Below are positions 51,618 to 60,769 of a stretch of DNA of 64,000 nucleotides, piece by piece. The stretch is from Acididesulfobacillus acetoxydans (lineage in GTDB: Bacteria; Bacillota; Desulfitobacteriia; Desulfitobacteriales; Desulfitobacteriaceae). The notes under the pieces are model-generated. The model saw only the letters and a program-made list of their open reading frames with translations. It was not told where the DNA came from and did not search any database. The translations under genes were made by a program, and so were the position numbers. The stretch's first letter is position 1, and each line of letters opens with the position of its first letter. The DNA is taken from assembly GCF_900016645.1 (NCBI RefSeq), contig NZ_CDGJ01000033.1; one strand, 5' to 3'.

Positions 51618-53693
51618 GTGGAGGAAAAAGAGCGCAAACCGTTCAGACGCAGGCTGAGAGGCTTGACGGCGGTGGTGTTCCTGGTTTTCGGCATCCTGAT
51701 CTTTAACCTGTGGCACTTGCAGATCGCGGAGGGTTCTTATTACGCGGCGATGGCGCGGGGGAATGTCATGAGGCTCGTACCTCTGCCGGCGACCCGCGGA
51801 GATATTGTGGACAGGAGCGGGGAACTCCTGGCGACCAGTGTGCCTGAATTCGCTTTGACCTTGGACTGGCTCGATCTGCAGAAATCGATGAGCGCGGACT
51901 GGAAGGATGTCATTTTGCGCTTGGCGGGCTTTGTCAAGCCTTACTGGCCGAATCAGGCCGAATCCGTCCAGAATATTGAAGAGGACATCCTGGTCATGAT
52001 TCAAGACCATCAATGGGTGCGCTATCGGCCGATGACGATTCTGCAGAACGTGCCCAAGACGCTGCGCGCGACGGTGGCCGAACACCAGGAGGAACTGCCG
52101 GGAGTCAGCGTGGACGCGGTTCCTGTCCGTTATTACCCGCAGCACACTTTGGCCGGGCAGGTTCTCGGCTATGTCCGGCAGATCAGCAAAGGGGAGATCA
52201 GTCAGTTCGACGAGAATCCGGACGCTAAGAAGGCAGGTTTTCGTTACCAGCCGGGGGATATGGTCGGGAAGATGGGAGTGGAAAAAGCCTATGATTTTTG
52301 GCTGCGCGGTGTGGAAGGCGAAGAACAAGTCGAAGTGGACAACAATGCCCGTCCGGTGGCTAAGACAGTGCTCAAACAGCCTCAACCCGGAAAAACGATT
52401 CATCTGACCCTGGACGCCAAGCTCCAAAGTGTGGTCGAGAACTCACTGGAGCAGATCATTAAGGGGCTGCAGCGGCAGAATCCGAACGCCAAAGCCGGGG
52501 CGGCGGTGGTGATCGATGTCAACACCGGCCAGATCCTAGCCATGGCTTCCGAACCGGCTATGGATCCAAACGCTCTGATCGGAAATATCTCGGCGGCGAC
52601 TGCCTACAAGTATTTTCAGGACAAAGACGCGGCTTCTTTCAACCGGGCTTTGACCGGGCTCTATGCGCCCGGCTCGACGTTTAAAATGATCACCGCCCTG
52701 GCGGCGCTCAAAGCCGGGGTCGTAACGCCGACCGAGACGATCAACGATGTCAAGTCTTCCTTGGGTTCGGCGTCCGCGCAGGCTCAGGGCTTCAGCGAAT
52801 GGGGAGGCAACTATTTCGGGCAGGTGGATCTCTATAAAGCCATCGCCATGTCCTCGGACATCTATTTTCAGGTCGTGGGGGCCCGGGTTTTTAAGGCCAA
52901 CCCCGGGCTGGTGAAGCAATTGGCCAATGAGGCGGGACTGGGTGAGTACAGCGGGGTGGACCTTCCGGGCGAGGCGAAGGGGATTGCGCCTTCTCCGGCT
53001 TGGAAGAAAGCTTATTATGAACCCTATTACAAGAAATTGCTGCAGGAGAAACTGGCCGCTATTGAAACAAAATACGGCGCCGAGATCTCTAAGGCGACGG
53101 ATGCAAAGCAAAAAGCCAAGCTGCAGCAGGAAGAGGCGGTGCAAAAGAACGACGCCAATGTCTGGTATAATCAGATGGTGGCCCAAAATGTCGATTGGCA
53201 CCTTTACGACAGCTTCAACAACGCCATCGGACAAGGATATAACTATTATACGCCCTTGCAGCTGGCGAATTATGTGGCGACTATTGTTAACGGAGGGAAG
53301 CATTATCAACCCTACATTGTCAATGAAATTACGGATCCGGTGACCGGGAAAGTGATCAGGCAGTACCAGCCCAAACTTTTAAACACCCTTGATGTTTCCC
53401 AGAAAGATTTGGATATTGTCAAGAAAGCCATGTCCGATACGACCGCCTATGGAACGGGAGCCATCTTCGGGGATGTGCCCGGGTTTTCCGGCGGGGCCAA
53501 GACGGGAACAGCCCAGCTGGGTTCAAAGAATACTCTGGCCGCTCAGACGTACAACGGGACGTTTGTCGCCTTTGCGCCCTACAATCATCCTCAGATCGCC
53601 TTCGCCGGAGTTGTCGAATATGCCAATCACGGGGTGGATTCAGCCGGAATGGTGTGTAAGGCGGCTTTTAAGGCATATTTCGGTTGGAAATAA
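51618..53693 (+). CDS. mrdA: Penicillin-binding protein 2 (elongasome transpeptidase)
   Basis: The 691-residue class B PBP has a membrane anchor (about 17-37), a pedestal starting PATRGDIVDRSGELLA, and a transpeptidase domain with STFK (Ser353, Lys356), SSD (412-414, the PBP2 form of SxN) and KTG (628-630). A Lys/Glu/Ala-rich helical insertion (about 455-520) interrupts the domain, as in some clostridial PBP2s. It cross-links side-wall peptidoglycan with RodA. GTG 51618 follows GGGAGTGAGGTCTC. A terminator follows. Confidence 0.95.
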   Translation: MEEKERKPFRRRLRGLTAVVFLVFGILIFNLWHLQIAEGSYYAAMARGNVMRLVPLPATRGDIVDRSGELLATSVPEFALTLDWLDLQKSMSADWKDVILRLAGFVKPYWPNQAESVQNIEEDILVMIQDHQWVRYRPMTILQNVPKTLRATVAEHQEELPGVSVDAVPVRYYPQHTLAGQVLGYVRQISKGEISQFDENPDAKKAGFRYQPGDMVGKMGVEKAYDFWLRGVEGEEQVEVDNNARPVAKTVLKQPQPGKTIHLTLDAKLQSVVENSLEQIIKGLQRQNPNAKAGAAVVIDVNTGQILAMASEPAMDPNALIGNISAATAYKYFQDKDAASFNRALTGLYAPGSTFKMITALAALKAGVVTPTETINDVKSSLGSASAQAQGFSEWGGNYFGQVDLYKAIAMSSDIYFQVVGARVFKANPGLVKQLANEAGLGEYSGVDLPGEAKGIAPSPAWKKAYYEPYYKKLLQEKLAAIETKYGAEISKATDAKQKAKLQQEEAVQKNDANVWYNQMVAQNVDWHLYDSFNNAIGQGYNYYTPLQLANYVATIVNGGKHYQPYIVNEITDPVTGKVIRQYQPKLLNTLDVSQKDLDIVKKAMSDTTAYGTGAIFGDVPGFSGGAKTGTAQLGSKNTLAAQTYNGTFVAFAPYNHPQIAFAGVVEYANHGVDSAGMVCKAAFKAYFGWK

Positions 53694-53705
53694 CCAAGCG
53701 GGGTT

Positions 53706-53737
53706 GAAAAAACGAGGAAATTGGTCCTCGTTTTTTT
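53706..53737 (+). terminator. Rho-independent terminator after mrdA
   Basis: AAAAAACGAGGA pairs with TCCTCGTTTTTT around a 6-nt loop, ending in a T7 run. Confidence 0.93.
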
Positions 53738-53863
53738 CATTGGGAAAAAGGGAATTCCCCTCAGCCTGTAGAACTTATATCAGCGTTCAGAGATCAATAC
53801 GCGTCGAACATGGACGAGCACTCCCAAAAAACGTAAAAATTCTCAGACACTGGAGGACTGGCT

Positions 53864-54538
53864 TTGACCCGAATGGAACACATCGCTTTGAAGGGGACCC
53901 GGGACGGACTCATACTTTATTTTGATCCGGGGGTGGAGTTCAGCGTTGTATTGGAAGAATTGACAAGGTATTTGAGGGAATCGACGGAGTTCTTGCGGGG
54001 GGCGTCTGTGCGCTGCTTTGCCGGAGAGAAGGGATATTCCGATGAGGAGTTACGGGCTCTGAGCGAACTGTTAGGCGAGTATCGGGTGGAACTCGCCGGG
54101 TGGCTGAAACCCGAAGAGGTCTATGCGGGTGCGGTCGTCCTGAATCCAAAGGAGTCTCCTCCCTGGCAGGAAGAGGGGATGGCGGAAGGGTCGTGTCTTT
54201 TTGTCGATCGGACTCTGCGTTCCGGCCATAGCGTTCAGTACGAGGGAAATGTTGTAGTTTTGGGGGACGTTAACCCCGGAGCTGAGATTGTTGCCGGCGG
54301 AAATATCGTGGTTTTAGGAACCTTGCGCGGGGTGGCGCATGCCGGCGCGGCCGGTGACAGGGGGGCAAGTGTGAGTGCGGGCCATTTGATGCCGACTCAG
54401 CTGCGTATTGCGGATCTGGTCGCCAGGGGTCCCGATGAGGAAACGGAGACCGTGGGACCGGAAATTGCCCGAATAAAGAATGGCCAACTCTTCGTCGAAC
54501 GCTTAACCGGCACGATGTGGAGAAGTTCGTTAAGATAA
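53864..54538 (+). CDS. minC: Septum site-determining protein MinC
   Basis: The 224-residue protein has the MinC N-domain (about 1-95) and the C-terminal right-handed beta-helix with GHSVQYEGNVVVLGDVNPGAE, IVAGGNIVVLGTLRGVAHAGA and IADLVAR. MinC blocks FtsZ polymerisation away from mid-cell. TTG 53864 lies 7 nt after GGAGG; ATG 53873 is in frame but worse placed. minD and minE follow. Confidence 0.93.
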   Translation: MTRMEHIALKGTRDGLILYFDPGVEFSVVLEELTRYLRESTEFLRGASVRCFAGEKGYSDEELRALSELLGEYRVELAGWLKPEEVYAGAVVLNPKESPPWQEEGMAEGSCLFVDRTLRSGHSVQYEGNVVVLGDVNPGAEIVAGGNIVVLGTLRGVAHAGAAGDRGASVSAGHLMPTQLRIADLVARGPDEETETVGPEIARIKNGQLFVERLTGTMWRSSLR

Positions 54539-54556
54539 GGGAGGTAGTAAGGAAAC

Positions 54557-55351
54557 ATGGGTGAGGTAATTGTCGTGACTTCCGGCAAAGGTGGCGTGGG
54601 CAAAACCACGACCACGGCTAATCTGGGAACGGGGCTGGCTTCTGCCGGGCAAAAGGTGGTCCTCGTTGATACCGATATCGGTTTGCGCAATCTGGATGTG
54701 GTTATGGGTCTGGAAAATCGAATCGTCTATGACATTGTCGATGTGACGAGCGGCAACTGCCGCCTGCGGCAGGCCTTGATTAAGGACAAGCGTTTTGAGA
54801 ATCTCTATCTCTTGCCCGCGGCCCAGACGAAAGATAAGACGGCGGTAAGCCCGGAGCAGATGAAGGTCTTGAGCGACGAGCTGAGGACAGACTTCGATTA
54901 CGCTATTATTGACTGTCCCGCGGGAATCGAGCAGGGCTTCAAAAACGCGATTGCCGGGGCGGATCGGGCGGTGGTCGTGACCACTCCGGAAATGAGTGCC
55001 GTACGGGACGCCGATCGCATCATCGGTCTCTTGGAGGCGTCCGAGTTGAGCAATCCGCGTTTGATCATCAACCGGATCCGGCCGCTCATGGTTAAACACG
55101 GGGACATGATGGACATGGCGGACATTCTGGATATTTTAGCCATAGAGCTTTTGGGAGTCGTGCCTGAGGACGAGAGTATCATTGTCTCGACGAACAAGGG
55201 AGAGCCGGCTGTGCTGGACCGCGGGTCAAAAGCCGGCGAGGCTTACCGGCGGATTACGAGGCGTATTCGCGGTGAGCAGGTTGCGCTCATGAACCTGGAT
55301 ATACCTGACGGACTGATGAATAAATTCAAGAAGCTGCTTGGCTTACACTAG
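54557..55351 (+). CDS. minD: Septum site-determining ATPase MinD
   Basis: The 264-residue protein has the deviant Walker A KGGVGKTT (Lys11, Lys16), DTDIGLRNLDVVMGLENR, and the C-terminal amphipathic helix (GLMNKFKKLLGL) that holds ATP-bound MinD on the membrane. It recruits MinC and is released by MinE. AGGGAGGTAGTAAGGAAAC precedes ATG 54557. Confidence 0.97.
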   Translation: MGEVIVVTSGKGGVGKTTTTANLGTGLASAGQKVVLVDTDIGLRNLDVVMGLENRIVYDIVDVTSGNCRLRQALIKDKRFENLYLLPAAQTKDKTAVSPEQMKVLSDELRTDFDYAIIDCPAGIEQGFKNAIAGADRAVVVTTPEMSAVRDADRIIGLLEASELSNPRLIINRIRPLMVKHGDMMDMADILDILAIELLGVVPEDESIIVSTNKGEPAVLDRGSKAGEAYRRITRRIRGEQVALMNLDIPDGLMNKFKKLLGLH

Positions 55352-55374
55352 GCACCCGGTTAGGAGGGGAGGAT

Positions 55375-55659
55375 ATGTCCTTGTTGGAATTCATTAACCG
55401 CATGTTGGGCAAGGAGAACACCTCAAGCAAGAATATTGCCAAAGAGCGTCTGCGCCTTGTTCTCGTTCATGATCGGGCCAGTATTTCCCCCCAGATGCTC
55501 AACAAGCTGAAAGAGGATCTTATTCGGGTGATCTCTAACTATATGGATATCGATGAATCGTGTATGGAGGTCAACCTGAGCCAAGATGACCGGGAGGTCG
55601 CCTTGGTAGCCAGTATCCCGATCACCCGCATGAAACGGGATTACTCCGTTAGGAGCTGA
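55375..55659 (+). CDS. minE: Cell division topological specificity factor MinE
   Basis: The 94-residue protein has the N-terminal membrane/MinD-contact segment (FINRMLGKENTSSKNIAKERLRLVLVHDRA) and the C-terminal topological domain. Its presence indicates an oscillating Min system and not DivIVA/MinJ-anchored MinCD. GGAGGGGAGGAT precedes ATG 55375. Confidence 0.95.
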   Translation: MSLLEFINRMLGKENTSSKNIAKERLRLVLVHDRASISPQMLNKLKEDLIRVISNYMDIDESCMEVNLSQDDREVALVASIPITRMKRDYSVRS

Positions 55660-55712
55660 GGAGAAAAAAGCCGGGGCCAGTTTGGGGCGAGAGGCCAAGA
55701 ATGATCCAATTT

Positions 55713-55795
55713 AGCGCGGATTCTTTATTGCGCCGAAGAATATGCGATAAATCAACGCGAACTCCTTATTGCGGAGGAGAATGTGCTATAATGGT
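55713..55795 (+). repeat. Direct duplication (41-bp period) containing the rodA promoter
   Basis: GCGCGGATTCTTTATTGCG...ATGCGATAAAT (from 55714) recurs 41 bp later as CGCGAACTCCTTATTGCG...TGTGCTATAAT. The second copy carries a perfect TATAAT (55787-55792) with a poor -35; the first has GATAAA at the same place. Confidence 0.6.
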
Positions 55796-55836
55796 TGCGG
55801 CGACAAATACAAGCTGCGTGTAAAAGGGGATAACTC

Positions 55837-56970
55837 ATGTCCGAGTGGCGCATTTTCCGAAACCTCGACTTTTTGTTTCTGCTCTTCTTCGGCCTCCTTT
55901 TGGGAGCGAGTCTGTTTATTCTCAGTACGGCCTCGCTGAACGTGGACCCGGGTCATCCGTATCACTATGTCAAACTGCAAGCGGTTTGGATCGTGACGGG
56001 TCTGGTCTTGGTCGCGGCGGTCGCAGCCTTTGATTACGAGAAAATACGCAGGTTTACCTGGGCCCTGTACGGCATCAATCTGATACTTCTGGCGGCGGTT
56101 CTTTTTGTGGGATCAAGCGCTAAAGGAGCGACGCGTTGGATTCCGATCACGTCCACGGTCTCGATCCAACCGTCGGAGTTCGCTAAGCTCTTTATCATCA
56201 TTACCCTGGCGGACTTTCTGGCGAAGCGGCAAGGAAAACTCAACCGCTTCCGGGACTTCCTGGCGCCGTTTCTTTTCGTACTGGTCCCGCTGGTTTTGGT
56301 TTATAAGCAGCCGGACTTGGGAACATCCATGGTTTTCGTCGCCATCTTTATCGTCATGATGTTTGTCGCCGGGGCGAATCCCCGGAAGTTCGGCTCACTG
56401 GTGCTGGGGACGGTCCTGGTGGTCGGCTTGGCTCTTTGGCTTCATTTCGCACACGGCTTGCCGCTTCCCCTCAAGGACTATCAGCTGCAGCGCCTGATCA
56501 TTTTTGCGAACCCGGCGGCGGATACCACAGGAGGCGGCTATCATGTGACCCAATCGATCTGGGCCATCGGTTCGGGAGGGTTGTGGGGCAAGGGTTACCG
56601 GCAGGGTACTCAGGGACGGTTTAATTTTTTGCCCGAGCACCATACGGATTTTATCTTTTCGATCGTCGGTGAAGAGTTTGGTTTTATCGGGGCCGTGACT
56701 CTCTTGTTTATCTATTTGATTTTCATCCTCAGGGCGGTGGGCATCGCCGCCAAATCCCGGGATCTGTACGGGATGCTGCTTTCGACCGGGGTGGTTGCCA
56801 TGTTCGTTTTTCACATTCTGATCAATGTCGGGATGACCTCCGGAATCATGCCGGTTACCGGGATTCCCTTGCCTCTGATCAGTTACGGGGGGAGCACCAT
56901 GTGGGCCAATATGGCGGCGGCGGGATTACTTTTGAGCGTTAATCTGAGGCGGCAGAAGCTTTTGTTCTAA
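55837..56970 (+). CDS. rodA: Peptidoglycan polymerase RodA (SEDS family)
   Basis: The 377-residue protein has about ten membrane helices and SEDS motifs: the KGATRWIP loop, QPSEFAKL, VYKQPDLGTSM with the catalytic-type Asp, LPEHHTDFIFSIVGEEFGF, and the C-terminal GIPLPLISYGGSTMWANM. It polymerises glycan strands for the elongasome with the PBP2 encoded upstream. ATG 55837 follows AAAAGGGGATAACTC. A terminator follows 13 bp after the stop. Confidence 0.95.
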   Translation: MSEWRIFRNLDFLFLLFFGLLLGASLFILSTASLNVDPGHPYHYVKLQAVWIVTGLVLVAAVAAFDYEKIRRFTWALYGINLILLAAVLFVGSSAKGATRWIPITSTVSIQPSEFAKLFIIITLADFLAKRQGKLNRFRDFLAPFLFVLVPLVLVYKQPDLGTSMVFVAIFIVMMFVAGANPRKFGSLVLGTVLVVGLALWLHFAHGLPLPLKDYQLQRLIIFANPAADTTGGGYHVTQSIWAIGSGGLWGKGYRQGTQGRFNFLPEHHTDFIFSIVGEEFGFIGAVTLLFIYLIFILRAVGIAAKSRDLYGMLLSTGVVAMFVFHILINVGMTSGIMPVTGIPLPLISYGGSTMWANMAAAGLLLSVNLRRQKLLF

Positions 56971-56982
56971 TCTGTCCGGGGA

Positions 56983-57012
56983 AAAAGACCAAAGTGGGTG
57001 GTCTTTTTTTTT
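56983..57012 (+). terminator. Rho-independent terminator after rodA
   Basis: AAAAGACCA (56983-56991) pairs with TGGTCTTTT (56999-57007) around AAGTGGG, with a T9 tail. Confidence 0.93.
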
Positions 57013-57084
57013 GTCCTCTTTCATAGGGTTGAAGTAGGAGGTGTACGAGCCTCGCCAATGCGTTGTGAAGTGAGGGGACGCCGG

Positions 57085-57834
57085 ATGAACCCGTATGAAC
57101 GCTGGGATGACTGGGAATGGGAGAAAGCGGTGCAGGAGCTCGGCCGGGGGCGAAACGCGCGCCCGCCCGCGAGGGCCAAAACGGCGAGGGGTCGCCGGGG
57201 TTGGCAAGGAGCTTTTGATCACTGGACAGGGGGGCAGAAGAAGACCCTGCTGGCCGCCTTGTTTTTTCTTACGGTTTTTTTCGGTTCCGGGGGAAGAGAT
57301 CCTTTGTCCGTAGGGGTCGCGGGTGCTTACCGGGCGGCCATGGCCGGCGGCAACTACTTCTTTTCTCTGAACGGAATGGCCAAAGAAGTCATGGGTCTGG
57401 GAGGGATCACGAATCCCGCCCTGCCTGTGGATGCCAGTATGGAGGGCAGGTTTTATCCGCCGGTCTCGGGGAAAGTCGTGGCCGGTTTCGGACAGAGGGA
57501 CAGCAGCGGAGCCGTTCTGGAAGGGATCGATGTCGCCAGTTCGCTGGGGACCCCGGTCGTTTCACCTTATGACGGGGTTGTGAGTGCGGTCACTATGGAC
57601 CCCAGGCTGGGCAAGGTGGTCAAGTTGGATCTGGGAAACGGCTGGAGCACCGTCTTGGGCAATTTGGGCGACGTGGCCGTGACCCGGGGAGAACGGGTGA
57701 AGCAAGGCCAAACCGTGGGGACGGTGGGTTTGTCGGCACCCTTGAAAGAGCCGTGGCTCCATTTTGAACTGCGCAAAGACAACAGGCCGTTAAATCCCTT
57801 GCCCTATTTGATTCCTCCTCCGGGCAAACCCTAA
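57085..57834 (+). CDS. spoIVFA: SpoIVFA-like protein with degenerate LytM/M23 domain
   Basis: The 249-residue protein has a basic cytoplasmic N-terminus (1-55), one membrane helix (about 56-72) and an extracytoplasmic M23/LytM fold (about 130-245). The active-site histidines are missing: the first motif reads EGIDVAS where enzymes have H-x-G-x-D, and the HxH motif reads WLHFEL. It is therefore probably not a peptidase, as in SpoIVFA, which scaffolds the SpoIVFB protease during sigma-K activation. The next gene is a SpoIVFB-like M50 protease, which supports this. ATG 57085 follows GAGGGGACGCCGG. Confidence 0.8.
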   Translation: MNPYERWDDWEWEKAVQELGRGRNARPPARAKTARGRRGWQGAFDHWTGGQKKTLLAALFFLTVFFGSGGRDPLSVGVAGAYRAAMAGGNYFFSLNGMAKEVMGLGGITNPALPVDASMEGRFYPPVSGKVVAGFGQRDSSGAVLEGIDVASSLGTPVVSPYDGVVSAVTMDPRLGKVVKLDLGNGWSTVLGNLGDVAVTRGERVKQGQTVGTVGLSAPLKEPWLHFELRKDNRPLNPLPYLIPPPGKP

Positions 57835-57913
57835 TCTGATCTCCGGGGCAGCCGTTCGGCTGTTCATAACAACGACGCACCGAAAACGGGGTTTGGGGGT
57901 GTAGAGGTTGCAG

Positions 57914-58795
57914 GTGGGAACGATAGGCGGCGTTCAGCTCAAAGTGCATCCCACTTTTTTCGTGATGCTGGCCTTTTACTGGGTTTTGGGGCTGGGACCC
58001 CAGGCTCTTCTGGTCTTTGCCCTGGTGATAGGGCATGAAACGGCCCATGTGCTGGTGGGAAAGGCCCATGGCATCAGGGTGAAGGGGCTGGAAATCTTTC
58101 CTATGGGCGGGGTGGCGCTCTGCGATGATGTCTTCGAAGGGCGTAAACGTGAGGAGGCTCTCATGGCCTTGGCAGGGCCGTTTTTTAATGCGGCGCTTCT
58201 GGGCACGGCAGAAGTCTTGCGCCGGCAGGGGCTATGGCAGGGCCTCTGGGCGGCGGATTTTATTCGCTACAATTTTTGGCTGGCGGTTTTCAATCTCCTG
58301 CCGGTTCTACCCCTGGACGGCGGCAGGGTGTTAAGAGCACTCTTGTCTGGTTCGTTCGGATTTGTCAAGACGACACGGTTTCTGGCCCGGGCGGGGCAGT
58401 GGCTGGGGGGCGGTTTAGCCGTTTTGGCGCTCACGATTTGGGCCCGGAGCGGCTTGCGGGAAGGACCTCTCTTTTTCCTCTTCTTGGCGGGTTTTTTTTG
58501 GCTGGCAGCCGGGAAGGAGGTTGCGACGGCGCGGCTGGTTTTTCTGCGCCAGCTTACGCACAAGAAGGAGGACCTGGTACGCAAGGGGCTGATGCCCAGC
58601 CGCTGGCTGACCGTCCGCAGGGAAGTTCCCTTGGTCCGGGTCGTGGAAGAGTTGACGCCGGATAGTTATGCGCTGGTTTCCCTGGCCGGGCCCGAATTTG
58701 ATGCGGCAGGAACCTTGACGGAGACGGAAATTTTAGAGGGGATGATTCGGGAAGGGATCCATTACCCCGTAGGCAAGCTTTATGAAACGAGATAG
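57914..58795 (+). CDS. spoIVFB: Intramembrane site-2 metalloprotease, SpoIVFB-like (M50B)
   Basis: The 293-residue protein has about five to six helices, the zinc motif HETAH (41-45) in helix 2 and the third ligand in LLPVLPLDGGRVLR. The C-terminal 90 residues form a CBS-like domain, as in SpoIVFB, which cleaves pro-sigma-K in the mother cell. GTG 57914 has TAGAGG six bases upstream; TTG 57908 is in frame but abuts the Shine-Dalgarno. Together with the SpoIVFA-like gene it is strong evidence for sporulation. Confidence 0.9.
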   Translation: MGTIGGVQLKVHPTFFVMLAFYWVLGLGPQALLVFALVIGHETAHVLVGKAHGIRVKGLEIFPMGGVALCDDVFEGRKREEALMALAGPFFNAALLGTAEVLRRQGLWQGLWAADFIRYNFWLAVFNLLPVLPLDGGRVLRALLSGSFGFVKTTRFLARAGQWLGGGLAVLALTIWARSGLREGPLFFLFLAGFFWLAAGKEVATARLVFLRQLTHKKEDLVRKGLMPSRWLTVRREVPLVRVVEELTPDSYALVSLAGPEFDAAGTLTETEILEGMIREGIHYPVGKLYETR

Positions 58796-58907
58796 TTGTG
58801 CTATAATATATAGCCACAACGGACAGGCAGCGTGACCGCACGGAATGGGTAAGGGTGGCTGGCTGCTCCGGCTCGGGCGAAAAACTACGGGAGGAAATTC
58901 GAACAGA

Positions 58908-60764
58908 ATGTGTGAACAGAACGCCGCGGAGATCCGGCGAAAGGTTGACCGTTTTTTGACGCGAGTGTTGAAACCGGGGCGTTATCTCGGCGCGGAATGG
59001 AATTCTATTCATAAAGAGTGGGAGAGTACCCGGGTCCATATGGCGTTTGCCTTCCCGGATGTGTATGAGGTGGGGATGTCCCATCTGGGGACGCGGATCC
59101 TCTACCACCTGGTTAATTCGTTTCCGGATTTTCTCTGCGAGCGCGTGTTCGCTCCTTGGGTGGATATGGAAGCACGGCTGCGGGAAAACGAGGTGCCTTT
59201 GTATGCCTTGGAATCTTTCCGGCCTCTCAAAACTTTTGACGTTTTGGGTTTCACCCTGCAATACGAACTGAGCTTTACCAACGTCCTCAACATGTTGGAT
59301 TTGGCGGGCATTCCTCTGCGGTCCGGAAAGCGAAAAGCGGGGGACCCTTGGGTGATCGCGGGAGGACCTTGTGCCTTTAACCCGGAACCGCTTGCTCCCT
59401 TCATAGACTTTTTCCTGCTGGGAGAGAGCGAGGAACAGCTGCCGCAGGTTTTAGACCTGATGGCGGAGCAGAAGGAAAATCCCCGGCCGAGGGCAGATTT
59501 TTTGCGGCGAGTGGCTCAGGTTCAAGGCGTCTACGTTCCGGAGTTTTATCAAGTCAGTTACCGGGAAGACGGGCGGGTGCAAGGGATCGAGGCGGAACCC
59601 GGGGTGCCCCGGGTTGTGGAAAAGGCCATTGTCAAAGATCTGGATCAGGCCTTTTTCCCCACAGAGCCGATTGTACCCTACTTGGAGATCGTCCATGACC
59701 GGATGATGCTTGAGGTGATGCGGGGTTGTTCCCGGGGATGCCGTTTCTGTCAGGCTGGGATGATTTATCGGCCCGTGCGGGAACGATCCCCGCAGACGCT
59801 TTTGGGACAGGCCGAAAAACTGGTGCGTTCCACCGGTTATGAAGAGATTTCTCTGACCTCGCTGTCTTCGGGGGATTACTCTTGCATCCGCCCGGTCGTG
59901 GGCGATATTCTCGCCCGCTACGGCGGGGAGTGGGTGGGGGTATCTCTCCCTTCCCTCCGGATCGATTCTTTTGACGTCGAATTAGCGGCTCAGGTGCAGA
60001 AAGTCCGCAAGTCAGGTCTGACTTTTGCGCCCGAGGCCGGAACGCAGCGCCTGCGCAACGTGATTAATAAAGGAGTGACGGAAGAGGACCTGATGGCGGC
60101 GGTGGGGGCCGCTTTCCGCGCCGGCTGGTCCGGAATTAAGCTTTACTTTATGATTGGGCTGCCGACGGAAACCCAGGAAGACTTGGATGGGATGGTGGCT
60201 TTGGCTGCCAAGGTGCTGGATTTGGGCAAGCGGTCAGGAGTGCGCAATATGCGGCTCACGGTTTCCGTCAGCTCTTTTGTGCCCAAGAGCCATACTCCTT
60301 TTCAGTGGGAACCCCAAGAGCGGCAGGCTTCTCTGGCCCAAAAGCAGCAGTATCTCAAAGAACGTTTGCGAGATCGGCGGATCAAATTTAATTATCACGA
60401 TGTGGCCACCAGCTTTTTGGAAGCGGTGTTTGCCAAGGGGGATCGCCGTTTGGCCGATGTCCTGGAACATGCCTGCCGGGCCGGCTGCCGTTTTGACGGC
60501 TGGACGGAGCAGTTCCGTTACGGGCTCTGGCAGGAGAGTTTCCGGGAGCTGGGGCTGGATCCCGGCTTCTACGCCAACCGGACCTTGGACTATGACGATG
60601 TCTTGCCTTGGGATCATTTGGAGTCGGGGGTGAGCAAGAAGTTCTTAATGCAGGAACACTGGAAAGCCCTCCGGGAAGCGAACACGCAAGACTGCCGGTT
60701 CGCGGAGTGCACCGGCTGCGGGGTCTGTCCGGGGAGAGGGGTCAGGATCGATTTGAAAGGGTGA
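58908..60764 (+). CDS. TIGR03960-family radical SAM protein
   Basis: The product is about 618 residues: an N-terminal B12-binding-like region (VHMAFAFPDVYEVGMSHLGTRIL), a radical SAM core with CSRGCRFC (the CxxxCxxC cluster ligands, near residue 275), and a C-terminal Cys-rich end (CRFAECTGCGVCPGRG). This family is encoded next to a TIGR03936 protein and RNase G in Clostridia; its substrate is unknown to me, though a tRNA or rRNA target has been suspected from the ribosomal neighbourhood. ATG 58908 has GGGAGG 13 bases upstream, a little far; an in-frame ATG at 58845 has no Shine-Dalgarno. Confidence 0.88.
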   Translation: MCEQNAAEIRRKVDRFLTRVLKPGRYLGAEWNSIHKEWESTRVHMAFAFPDVYEVGMSHLGTRILYHLVNSFPDFLCERVFAPWVDMEARLRENEVPLYALESFRPLKTFDVLGFTLQYELSFTNVLNMLDLAGIPLRSGKRKAGDPWVIAGGPCAFNPEPLAPFIDFFLLGESEEQLPQVLDLMAEQKENPRPRADFLRRVAQVQGVYVPEFYQVSYREDGRVQGIEAEPGVPRVVEKAIVKDLDQAFFPTEPIVPYLEIVHDRMMLEVMRGCSRGCRFCQAGMIYRPVRERSPQTLLGQAEKLVRSTGYEEISLTSLSSGDYSCIRPVVGDILARYGGEWVGVSLPSLRIDSFDVELAAQVQKVRKSGLTFAPEAGTQRLRNVINKGVTEEDLMAAVGAAFRAGWSGIKLYFMIGLPTETQEDLDGMVALAAKVLDLGKRSGVRNMRLTVSVSSFVPKSHTPFQWEPQERQASLAQKQQYLKERLRDRRIKFNYHDVATSFLEAVFAKGDRRLADVLEHACRAGCRFDGWTEQFRYGLWQESFRELGLDPGFYANRTLDYDDVLPWDHLESGVSKKFLMQEHWKALREANTQDCRFAECTGCGVCPGRGVRIDLKG

Positions 60765-60769
60765 GCTTT

